Of a stretch of 64,000 nucleotides of DNA, positions 11,525 to 20,923 are shown piece after piece. The notes below the pieces were generated by a model, which made no database searches, was not told where the DNA came from, and saw only the letters and a program-made list of their open reading frames with translations. The stretch lies in the NCBI GenBank assembly GCA_023213395.1, contig CM041465.1, forward strand, positions 12,276,001 to 12,340,000, written 5' to 3'. Every line of letters starts with the position of its first letter. Positions within the stretch are counted from its first letter, which is position 1. The translations under genes were made by a program, and so were the position numbers. This stretch comes from Cycas panzhihuaensis (lineage: Eukaryota > Cycadophyta).

Positions 11525-12853
11525 CTAGTCCTGTTCCTCATCTAGCATGGAGGGCTTAAAGAGTTTTAAGTATTCAGCATTTACTACTAAATATATTTGC
11601 ATATAAGGTGGAAGATCAAGTTGGAAAGCATTGCCACCTACTTTTCTTAAAATCTTAAATGGTCCATACCTTATAGGTTTGAGTTTCTTGCCTTCTCCTT
11701 TTAACCTCTCCTTGCTCAAGTATAACCATACTAAATCTCCTTCTTGAAAAGTACACTCTTGCCTATGCTTGTCATGTCTTTCCTTGTACTTTTGTTGAGT
11801 CCTTAGAAGTTGATCATGTACTTCTTTGTGGACTCTCTGGATCTTCTCCAAGTATCTTAAAGCCTTGTCATGCTCCTCCTTCTCTTTGACAGATCTTTCC
11901 TTAGCTTGCATGGAAAACTTTAAGTCAAATGGACTTTGAGGTAAGTATCCCAAGCAAACTTCAAAAGGTGCTTTAGAGTGTGATGCATGCATTGCTCTAT
12001 TAAATGCAAATTGTAGAAAAGCCAATGATTCATCCCAAGTCTTTGGATGCTTGGAATTGTATCCCCTCAATAAATGTACCAAAGTTCTATTCACTACTTT
12101 AGTTTGTCCGTCTGTTTAAGGATGGAAAATTGTACTCCTCTTCAATTTGGTATCCATCATCTCCCATATTGACTTCCAAAATGATGAAAGGAATTGAGTG
12201 TCCCGATCTGAAATGATGGAAGAAGGCAAGCCAAAATTCTTCCATACATACTCAAAGAATAACTCAGCTGCTCCTATTCCTGTGATTGTCTTCTTACAAG
12301 GTATTAGACATATCATTTTACTAAACCTATCTACAATAGTAAAGAGATAATCATGTTCCTTCCTAGTCATAGGAAGTCCCCCTAAGAAATCAATGGAGAT
12401 ACTTTCCCAAGGTCTAGTGGGAATAGGAAGTGGTGTATATAATCCTAATTTTCTAGAAGAAGGCTTAGAAGTATTACACATTACACATCCTTTTACATAT
12501 TTTTTTACATCATTTTATATTCTTAGCCATACAACATATCTTCTCAAGTTTGCTAAACTCTTCTTTATACCAAAGTGACCAGCTACTTTAGAAGTATGGG
12601 CTTCTCTAAGCCACTTGATCTTGTCTCCTTTTGATGGAACATAGAGCTGCTCCCCTTTGAAAAGTAGACTATCTTTCCAAGCAAGCTGGGAAGGTCTTCC
12701 TTTCGCTAGGTTCTCTAATTCTTCCTTCAAAGCTTCATCTTCATGGTACAAGTCTTTGTACTCTTCATGATGCATTGGCTCTACTTGTAAACTCATAAGA
12801 GAACTACAAACAAAAGTAGAAGAAGAAGTGGAACAAGGTGGTTTAGATAACAT
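11525..12853 (-). pseudogene. Integrase of gypsy element A, catalytic Glu lost
   Basis: Integrase inserts the cDNA into the host chromosome. Three segments are readable. The H2C2 zinc-binding region is 12515-12853 (H.SKVAGHFG followed by a tract where the CC pair is expected). The core is 12116-12481, with Asp in SIDFLGGLP and Asp in ISDRDTQF. The C-terminal part is 11525-12094, ending RYGPFKI...GNAFQLDLP. At the third catalytic position the frame around 12095-12116 reads DGQTKVVNR where the family has DGQTEVVNR, so the essential Glu appears to be Lys. A stop lies just before it. The 189-residue C-terminal open frame is the longest in element A. Confidence 0.88.
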
Positions 12854-12943
12854 ATCAGTAATTTTGTTAGTAGATCCCTTTTTGTACTTAATTATAATAT
12901 TGAATTATTATAAATAACTCATCCACTTCATGTGTCTTGCTTG

Positions 12944-13300
12944 CTATAATTTACTTTGAGTTTGTAAAAATTGAAGAGGCTTATGATTGGTATGAACTAC
13001 AACCTCTCTTCCAAGTAAGTATGACCTCCAATGCTTGTATGCATGATGAAGTGCGAATATTTCTCGATCATATTTTGGGTAGTTTTTCACTTGAGGGGTT
13101 AAGACTTCCGAATGGTAAGCAATAGGCTTCCCATCTTGAATAAGGATAGCTCCCATCACATTTCCACTTGCATCAACTTCTACTTCAAAAGACCTTTGTA
13201 AATTTGGCATTGCCAAAACTGGTGCTTCACAAATTTTCTTCTTTAATAGAAGAAAGCCTTCTTCCTCCTTGGAACCCTAAGTAAACTTTTTACTAGATTT
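12944..13300 (-). pseudogene. RNase H domain of gypsy element A
   Basis: This domain degrades the RNA strand during reverse transcription. VEVDASGNVMGAIL carries the first Asp and YDREIFALHHAY the Glu. In VVHTNHKPLQFL the family normally has TDHKPL, so the third acidic residue is Asn here. It lies between RT (right) and integrase (left), with a frameshift towards RT near 13230-13327. Confidence 0.85.
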
Positions 13301-13327
13301 TGTCAATCCATGTAGAGGTGCTGCAAC

Positions 13328-14078
13328 CTATGAGAAATGAAGAATAAACTTTCTCAAGTATTGACAAGCTTCTAAAAAACTTCTCACTTCTATGATGTTT
13401 GTTGGCCTAGGCCATTTGAGGATGGCTTGAGTCTTGAGTAGATCGATGCTCAACTTTCCTCCTCCAACCACAAAGCCTAAGAAGATCAAGTTCTCCTTGC
13501 CAAATTCACACTTCTTCACATTAAGCGTCAAATGATGCTTAGCCATAGTCTTTGAAACTTCTTCTATATGCTGTAAATGTTCCTCCCATGTGTTGCTGAA
13601 AATCAAAATGTCATCAAGATAGACAACAACAAAATTCTCCAAGTAAGGCCTTAACATTTCATTCATTAGCCTCATGAATGTTGCAGGAGCATTACACAAG
13701 CCGAAAGGCATAACCATTCATTCAAAGAGTCCTTACTTTGTTTTGAATGCCGTCTTCCATGTGTCCTCCTCCTTGACCCTAACTTGGTGATTAACCGCTT
13801 TTCAAATCCAACTTAGTAAAATAACAAGCATGATGAATTTGATTAAGTAAATCATCTATGCGAGGCAAAGGGTAACAATTTTTAATTGTAATTTTATTCA
13901 AAGCACAAAAGTCTATACACATTCTCCATCCTCTATCCTTCTTAGGCACCAAGATAATTGGTGACCCACAAGGTGAACATGAAGGTCTTATGACCCCTTG
14001 ATCAAGTAACTCCTCAACTTGCCTCTTTATCTCATTATTCTCTACAATGGAGTGCCTATAAAAAGCAACATTAGGCAA
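13328..14078 (-). pseudogene. Reverse transcriptase of gypsy element A
   Basis: RT copies the element's RNA into cDNA. The N-terminal part, 13791-14078, has the CGSPIILVPKKDRGWRMC, NKITIKN.YPLPRIDDLL and FTKLDLKSG motifs. After a frame break at 13718-13790, the rest runs 13328-13717 with MPFGLCNAPATF and the catalytic YLDDILIFS, then FLGFVV and the connection to RNase H. The YxDD box is intact, so only the frameshift and flanking stops disable it. Confidence 0.92.
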
Positions 14079-14432
14079 TGGTGCATCTCCTACAAGAGTG
14101 ATTTCATGCTCTATATTTCTCTTTGGTGGTAGCCCATCAACATGTTGAAATAGAATATCATACCTTGTCTTTAACTCCTTAATTTATTGCATTTATTTAG
14201 GTGATATAAGAAGAGTGTGAGTAGAAAGACCTTCTTAATCTCCTCACTCTTCTTTTCTCCTTACTATTAAGATGATGAATTTACCACATGCATTGATCAT
14301 ACTTTTTGCTTGAGTGGCTGAAATTAATGCTATCTTATCCAAGTGCTTCTTTGTGGCCTTTATGATGAAGCCCTTGTTATCCTTCATCAACCAATACTTT
14401 CTCTCCCTTCGATAGAAGAGTGCATCTCGATC

Positions 14433-14740
14433 CTACAAGTTGGGACTCCCAAGAACAACATGGCATACATTTAACGGCACCGCATCACATATTACTTCAT
14501 TAACAAAATCATTAGTGATGCAAAATTTAAGTGTACATTGCTTTGATATTTGCATTTCCACATCTTTATGGATCCAACCAAGAGGATATGGGTGAGGGTG
14601 AGGAGTAGTTACCAACCCAATGCTCTTTACCAAACTTTCTGAGATCAAATTCTTTTAGCTCCTTGGATCTATAATGGCACCAATAATATCATTTCCTACT
14701 TGAAGCTTCAAGTGAAATAGTTCCTCCCTTGTAGCATCAT
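14433..14740 (-). pseudogene. Retropepsin-like protease of element A, active site altered
   Basis: The protease would process Gag-Pol. The frame around 14640-14700 reads AIIDPRS, stop, KNLIS, whereas plant gypsy proteases have LIDSGS.KN(L/F)IS. Ser and Gly next to the catalytic Asp are changed to Pro and Arg. Downstream, LGWIHKDVEMQ and VVLGSPNL match the flap and the C-terminal LG.P(W/F)L motif. It lies between the zinc knuckle and RT, as expected. Confidence 0.75.
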
Positions 14741-14771
14741 CTCCATAATTTGTAAGTAGAGTAACCTTCTC

Positions 14772-15044
14772 TTATTCTCCTTCACTTTGAATCTCTACCT
14801 CAGAAAGTAGTGCTTTCCCTTTCTCCTTCTTTCTTAATTCTATATCCTTGATATGCTTTGGTTTTAGCTCTGGATGTAACTTCCAACACTTTGCTATAAT
14901 ATGACCACTAATATCACAATGCTCACAATAGTTAGAACTTTTAACAAAATTAGTTCTTTTCTTCTTTCCTTCTTGCCTTTTAGATAAGTGTAATTTAGGA
15001 TTCTTTTCATACTTACTATAAGTAAAAGTAGAATCTTTAGACAC
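14772..15044 (-). pseudogene. Gag zinc knuckle of element A
   Basis: A CCHC nucleocapsid knuckle, CEHCDISGHIIAKCWKLHP (C-x2-C-x4-H-x4-C), is intact. It lies in a lysine-rich segment, as usual for RNA-binding nucleocapsid, and ends in an acidic tail leading to protease. Confidence 0.88.
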
Positions 15045-15354
15045 GAATGTAGATTTTAGATTTCTTGCTTTTACTTTCTATTGCCATAGCCATTCTACTT
15101 GCTTCTCCAATGGATTGAACCTTAAAAAGCCTTAGTTCCTTTCTTATATATTCATGTAATCCTCCAATGAATTTCTTAAGAGTGACATGTTCATCCATAT
15201 TAATACCAAGTAGCATACCATGCCTAAAAAATAAAGAAGTATAGTCTTAGACACATACACCTCTCCCTTGGCGTAAATATTACCAAGTGACCCATTGGTC
15301 TTCCTCATGACCTATGGGGTAGTATTGCTTCTTTATTATTTTCTTAAAATCCAT

Positions 15355-15882
15355 CTATGAAAAAGAAGATACATCATGAGTCTTCAAATATGCATTCCAC
15401 CATGTCAATGCATGTTTACATAACTTGAGCCTAGCAAATGAAAGCTTTTTAGCATTACTATAAGTATACATTATGAAGTAGGTTTCAAGTTGATCCAACC
15501 AATGGTCTAACTTTTTAGCATTTATCTCTCCATCATAAGTTAGAATATCCAACTTTGACTCCACCTTAAAGGGTTGATAAGATGAAGTACCCTTGCTTTC
15601 TTCAAATGAGTGCTTTAAGGTCTCCTCCTCTTCCTCTTCATGGTTGTGGTCATATGTGGATCGTTCTTCAACTTCCTTCTCTTTGTATTTTCCCTTGACT
15701 AGAGGTAGAAGTTGGGTCATCATTTGCATCAAGACTTCTACGTTCTTCTCAAGCCTTTCAAATCTAATTTCTCCATCTTCTTTTTCAGCCATGGTGCTTG
15801 GATTGTTTCTTTGTCTTCTTGGTGATTGCAACACAAGAAAAGATTCACTTTTCTCTTTGTCTCCTTTCCTTGTTTGTACCAT
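15355..15882 (-). pseudogene. Gag N-terminal region of element A
   Basis: The frame starts at the ATG whose first base is 15882, 26 nt after the primer site, and runs 175 residues: a charged N-terminus, a predicted helix (FERLEKNVEVLMQMM), an acidic Glu-rich stretch and the start of the retrotransposon gag domain (YDGEINAKKLDHWLDQLETY ... ALTWWNAY). The rest, up to the zinc knuckle at 15044, is frameshifted. Gag forms the virus-like particle. Confidence 0.87.
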
Positions 15883-15908
15883 TCAAGTCCCTATAATAAA
15901 GATCACAT

Positions 15909-15920
15909 GCTCTGATACTA
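15909..15920 (-). other. Primer binding site of element A
   Basis: Read on minus, TAGTATCAGAGC, one mismatch to the site complementary to plant initiator Met tRNA (TGGTATCAGAGC). It starts 5 nt inside the 5' LTR. Confidence 0.8.
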
Positions 15921-15925
15921 AAATA

Positions 15926-16790
15926 TGACCCCAAAATAGAGCTAATTGGTGAAGAAGTCAATTATCAACCTTTTCTCCTTGAGATCCTGGGAGTTAGTGT
16001 AGAAATCCTAATAACATCAAAACAAAAATGAGCCCACAAAAGGAAATTCTACACCAAATCATTTATTCTTAACATTGCTCCAAAAGTATGAGGAGTAGTA
16101 CTTTTATTAAACTATGAAAATCTCCATTTAATGGTGGAGAACTCAACTAGTAAAAGAATGGTTAAATTACAAGGAATAAATAATACAATTATACTGTAAG
16201 GGGGACTCTAACCCTCCAAAATGTTTCTCCAAGGATGCTTCCCAAGTCAAGTGCCTTTGACCTCTAAGAACTACCTCTCCAACCCGTAATAGGGCTCAAT
16301 TTATAGAAAGAAACCAAAATTGCATGTTTAACAAGTGGCAATCATGTAAGTATAACCACTAACCACTAGAATACATGTTATCCAAGTGGCCTTCTTGCAA
16401 TTCTTAAAAGTTATAGCTTATAACTAACCTTAATGGACTCCAATTCAACTTAAATTTAGTACAAGTATAGGAACACATGTTCCCTCTACTTCCTCAAAAT
16501 TTTAGCTCATTTGGATGTCATTTGATTACATATTTTATTCATTTAATGATAATATGTATTTGCTATTTTTCTGCTAGCTATAAGATTAATTTTATGCAAA
16601 ACAAGGCCTGAACTCTAAACAAATGATATTTTCTAAACCCCACCTTTTGTATACATGTAGCAGGATGTGTCTTCTTCCTTTACACAAAATTTCATATAAT
16701 TTTGATACCATTTGGCCATATCCTTTTTAGTTATGTCAATCCCTAGCGTTTTTTGCATCCTATAAACATATGGTAGATCCTCCTAGATCA
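15926..16790 (-). repeat. 5' LTR of element A
   Basis: 865 bp, starting TGACCCC and ending AGATCA on plus. It has a single copy of the segment that is duplicated in the 3' LTR, so this is the ancestral length. Confidence 0.92.
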
Positions 16791-18210
16791 GGTTTATTAA
16801 ACAATTGTAATAGATTTTAGATAAGAGCAAAAAGGAAAAGGGGTGGATGGAGAGGGATGATGCATACCTGGAAAGTGTAGTAGTTGATGAATAACCTCAC
16901 TTGAGCGTAATGTACACCCACTCGTTAATAGTTGGTGCATGACCAAGGTTGATGTGGAAAACAGGGGCTTCCTTACCTTCCCCTTATAAAAGACAAAGTG
17001 AAACGAAAAGGTAAGGAAAGAAAGTAAACGTACCAAGAAGCAAGCAAAGCAAAAGAGAAAAGGAGGGTAAAGGCTTACCCAAAGTTAGACATCCTTCTCC
17101 TTCACATATGTTGTTTAAACCTGCATCCATAAGAGTCTTTCCCTTCTAAGAAGGGGCTATAAAAAACTATATATAAAAATATATGATATGAATGCTAAAA
17201 CATTATATTTTAGATTATAGTAATGACTGCTGCAAATAATTTTACTTTCCTTAAAATAAAACCACACACACCAAGCAAGAAGGGAAAGGGTCGCCTCAGG
17301 ATAGAAAAACCCTTCACTAAAAGTTCTCTATGTAGCCTCAAAGTACAACAAGGTAGGGTTATATGATAGTTTATGGACAACTAATAAGCATGGGAATGTA
17401 TAGAGCAAGATGTAAGAGAGATGCTAAGGTAACAGAGTCGCTATGGACAACGAGCCACTACATAAGTCTCACCAAAGATCCTAATGGATACTGGGCAAGG
17501 TTAGTGGCATGAATGAGGCCTAAAAGAAGGGTGTGCAAGCCTGGAATCAATGCAGCAAGGGCTATGTACGCTGATATCTAGCACAGGCCAAGATTCCACC
17601 CACTCCTAGTTAACTCAAGGAAAGCATGGGCATAGGAGAAGAAAGACGGGAAGGGATTTGCCTTTAGGGAGTAGATATATTTAGGACGAATCCTACCTTA
17701 CTCCCTTCGCCCAGTCTTTGTGAGCCTTCTTCTGCAACTTTCTTAAAGAAAACCAGTGGAGAAATGGGATGGAAATCAGAGGGTATAGAGCTAAACATAA
17801 GGAAAGATGATCTTTACTACAACCAAAGGGAAGAAGAGAAGGAAAATACACTTTAAAATAAGTTCTAATGGAAGAAAATACATATAAAATCATGAAACTA
17901 AGGTAAAGGGTACCTGCTGGGCTGAGATGAGGGCAAATTTACCCCTGCAACTAGGGTATTTCCCTAAGAGGGGATGTAGAGGATACTTGTTGGGTGAAGT
18001 TGAAGAAGAACCATAGAAATCTTACTTAAAAGTGCCTGAAAGAGAGTCTCCCACCACAGAATAGAGCTGTTGTAGGTAGGTCCTGAGCTAGAACAGAAGG
18101 AAACATAGAGTTGCAGGTGCACCTATAGAGGAGAGGAGGAAAAGAGCAGAAACACAGCAGCAAAATGTGATGTTGGAGATCCAAGAGATGTGAAATGATG
18201 AACGTTTTAG

Positions 18211-18218
18211 GATTTATA
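18211..18218 (-). promoter_or_regulatory. Putative LTR TATA box, 3' LTR of B
   Basis: TATAAATC on minus, conserved with the matching positions in the solo LTR (30453-30460) and the 5' LTR (35333-35340), with the flanking GGG/GGT...CCTAAAACG context. This is a likely core promoter by sequence and conservation only. Confidence 0.45.
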
Positions 18219-18351
18219 CCTATCTCAACCCTAATCGAGTGATTAGGATGCAAATAGGGCTAAGTTGGTCACTTGTCCAGGTGGTAATTCCATGGAAAAA
18301 GTGAGAATTACCATGACGGATAAAAAAATAAAGTGCAATAGTCACACCATG

Positions 18352-18379
18352 GTAAACTTTGCGGTATCGCTTAGTTTAC
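18352..18379. repeat. LTR hairpin, 3' LTR copy
   Basis: GTAAACT (18352-18358) pairs with AGTTTAC (18373-18379) around a 14-nt loop, TTGCGGTATCGCTT. The corresponding arms differ but remain paired in the 5' LTR and in the internal copy at 20767-20796. Confidence 0.6.
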
Positions 18380-18878
18380 AGCAGTGCAAGGCCAGGAAGC
18401 CAAAATGGCAATGGTCAAGGTTCTGGGAGCCTAAAAAAGAGCCCTAGGAGGGGCTAGCCCTCTTGTTCAGGTGGCTAGGGATGGTCTATAAGGCGTATGA
18501 ACTAGACCAAATGAAGCATCAAGGGCTAAAGTTCCCAGAAACGTCATGATAGGGACACAAGGTGAGGGTATGAGCAGATCATACAAGTCAAGTGAGGCTT
18601 GAGGTGATGTGGAGGTAGTGCAGAGGGTCATAGAGTGCCATGGGGATGCCTACCTTACATAAAGGTAGGTCCCACAGGTCGTCATAGGCTCACAATATGA
18701 CAAGCAGCATGATCAAGTAATGGATGCAAGGAGATCATGCAAATGAAGCAGTCAATCATGCAATGAGGTAATACTCTTGTCTACCTTTCTAAAGAAATAG
18801 TAAAAATGAAAAGGGAGAAGCATACTTATACTTACCTGAGCTGACCTATCCATATCTATTCTCGGTAGCTAGGAAACA

Positions 18879-18895
18879 CTACCCTCTTAGCAATA
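18879..18895 (-). other. Polypurine tract of element B
   Basis: On minus, GCTAAGAGGGTAG abuts the first base (TGTTTCC) of the 3' LTR. Its position identifies the left LTR as the 3' one. Confidence 0.65.
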
Positions 18896-19309
18896 GAGCC
18901 TTGTCGCTCGGAAGCATGGTGTGATGGTGAATGCTAACAACAAATTGTCAGTAGCATATGTATATATATATGTATATCAATCATTTTCACAACAAGAGCC
19001 AAGGGTGCCGGTGAGTGTCATGGCAGTGTGGATACAAGGACAGGGGTGAAGACAACATAGGGGCTACCTATGTGCCACCCAAGAATCAACTAGAAGCTAA
19101 GAAGGATGAGGGGGCTACCCCCATCATAAAAGTGCAAAGAGAAGTGCATAATTATATTAGGAGGAAAGGGTAAATGAGAAAACCTGATAATCACCATAGT
19201 TTATCCTCATTAGCGACTAGCTTTCGGAGGTGCGAATGGATCACAAAAAGAAATACAAGATGGCTCAAGACTTGGGCGACAGGGCAACTGGGTAAGTCTC
19301 TCAAGGGCA

Positions 19310-19723
19310 GTCAACAAGAAGGGGAAGGCGATACTCAAGGATGAGGTAGACGAGGCTGTCTGCCTCAGCATTGAGGGCTCGAGGGATGTGTCAGATCTTG
19401 ATAGAGTGAAAATAAGGCAATAGGGACCTAGCGGTCAAAGTAAGGGCTCTCAAGCATGGGCATCGCACCTGGTAAACCTGGGTGAGATGGGACACCACCA
19501 CCTGGGAGTCACAAAGAAGAACAATAGATCCATGGTGAAAGTGGAGAGTATCAATGAGGGCTTCAATAACGACTATGTACTCAGCTTCGTTATTGGTGGC
19601 CTCGGGGAGGAAGATTATGAAACGTAGGAAATCATATCCGAAAGGGTCATGAAGAATCCATGCGGCGGTGGAGAGGCCAGGATTACCATAGCTTCTACCA
19701 TCAATAAAGATGAAGAGAGTCAT
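19310..19723 (-). pseudogene. Archaeal-type RNase H of element B, downstream of integrase
   Basis: This is the second RNase H typical of Tat-clade elements. The first 110 residues are open: Asp8 in FIDGRSYGNPG, Glu48 in TNNEAEY and Asp72 in LLCDSQVVVSHL. After one TGA (very probably from CGA) the same frame continues HIPRALNAEADSLV with the fourth acidic residue. All four catalytic acids are thus present, in contrast to the altered first RNase H at 24954-25448. It lies between the polypurine tract/3' LTR on the left and the antisense frame on the right, that is, after integrase rather than between RNase H and integrase. A LINE origin was considered, but the NNEAEY/CDSQ pattern and the context fit Tat better. 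Confidence 0.85.
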
Positions 19724-20923
19724 GGATAAGAAAAGAAAATGCCTCGATAGAGAAAGTGTATAATAGAGTCAGAATCGAAGCAAAAGAGGCTCATATGGCA
19801 AGCAATAATGGCCATAAAGGGTAGGAGGACCTAGCAATGAGGTTACCCAAGGACAGGAGTAGGCTATCTAACCACTGGCAGAGAGCAGATGGTGAAAAGA
19901 GCACCCTAGGATGCCAAAGGTTGCTTAAGAAAGTAAAGAATGATCTTGAACAGAAGGAGCATTCCCTTTAGAGATCCTAGGGGTAAGAACAAGCTACAAA
20001 AACGAGTATAGGATGGTGAAACGAGCCAAACAAGTATAAACTCGGGCATGCATAGGAGCGGCACATAAAATGAGATAGAAAGGCCCTACAAAAATGCATT
20101 GGCGAGGTGCCATTAATGCTCCTAAAGAAATGACCAAAATAGAAGCTATAGAAGTGCAATGAGAAACAGGGCCAGAAGGCAATGATGATCGGGGATAAAA
20201 AATGGTCCCAAGGGCTGCCTCAAAGGCGAAAACAAAGAAAGTGCCTATCAGGGCCCCCGCCTATATAAGGAAAACTGATGAAAATAGGATTCATTTTCAC
20301 AGGCTCATGGATGACTCCAGAGCTCTTTCCTTACGTAGCGAAGTGCCACCCAACTTTAGAGGCATGCGAAGGGAGATCCAGCTATTGGATTGAGACTAAG
20401 AGGTAGTCGTTGAGACTAGGATGACGAGATGATGATAACCTAACTAGATCCAGTGAGTGGATCATCGAAACCCTATCCCATCTTGTGATTTAAAATTTGT
20501 TACTTTTTGTGAAATTTATGTATTTTTTTGGGCCTCATATAGGCAAAAAATAATCTCCACGAGTCTAAATTGGACCTAGAGAGAGGCGGGACTGGGGCAT
20601 TAGGTATCCCTAGTCCCAATGGACTTGGTTGTGGCCCACTTTGGAAAATTCTTTTGGGTTTTTTGGGTGGGAAACCCCCATTTTTGGGGGGGGTGACGTT
20701 CACACTATGGTAAAGATCATGCTGCCGTGATCTTTACTGCAAGGCCCTGATCACAGCGGGACCTAGGCCAAACTCTGCGGTACCGTGAAGTTTGGCATGG
20801 TACGAAGTCAGGGTTGATGAAAAATAAAGATGGGGGCCCGAGGGTCCCCAAATCTTGACTGAATAAGGCTGAGAGGCAGTCCAAAGGATGTGGGGATGAG
20901 CATGAGTCATGGTTTAACTTGTT
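19724..20923. other. Spacer between the second RNase H and the antisense frame of B
   Basis: No protein domain recognised on either strand. From 20400 it becomes G-rich on plus (GGGGGGGTGACG at about 20685-20697). It contains two adjacent perfect hairpins at 20710-20737 and 20767-20796, then a GGGG ... CCCC inverted repeat at about 20833-20850. Confidence 0.5.
20710..20796. repeat. Pair of hairpins in the B spacer
   Basis: Hairpin 1: GTAAAGATCA (20710-20719) with TGATCTTTAC (20728-20737), loop 8 nt. Hairpin 2: GCCAAACT (20767-20774) with AGTTTGGC (20789-20796), loop 14 nt CTGCGGTACCGTGA. Hairpin 2 has the same loop length and a similar loop to the LTR hairpin at 18352-18379. Confidence 0.75.

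Larger units (their letters stand above)
10214..16790 (-). mobile_element. Complete but defective Ty3/gypsy element (element A)
   Basis: 6577 bp: LTR, gag with zinc knuckle, PR, RT, RNase H, integrase, LTR, in normal gypsy order on minus. The left LTR is 1067 bp and the right LTR 865 bp; both start TGA.CCC and end GATCA. The primer site (15909-15920) and polypurine tract (11281-11297) are in the expected places, and a GGTCT-type duplication flanks it. The integrase tail (RYGPFKI ... LDLPPYMQIY) suits a chromovirus-like lineage, but I see no chromodomain, so I do not name the lineage. Active-site losses in PR, RNase H and integrase and several frameshifts make it non-autonomous. Confidence 0.92.
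9543..18878 (-). repeat. 3' LTR of element B, split by element A
   Basis: Two pieces, 9543-10213 and 16796-18878, together 2754 bp, align in order to 33217-36029. The break falls at TATATGGTCT / GGTTTATTAA. The uninterrupted sequence in the other LTR is TATGTGGTCTATTAA (about 33877-33891), which proves element A came later. A CT-rich microsatellite (about 9962-9982) is shared with the other LTR. Short open frames inside are not credible genes. Confidence 0.9.

Noticed and set aside
19391-19723. Host RNase H gene or LINE end
   Set aside because: Its position just inside the polypurine tract and 3' LTR of B, same strand, and Tat-like motif pattern favour a retrotransposon domain; no LINE RT nearby.
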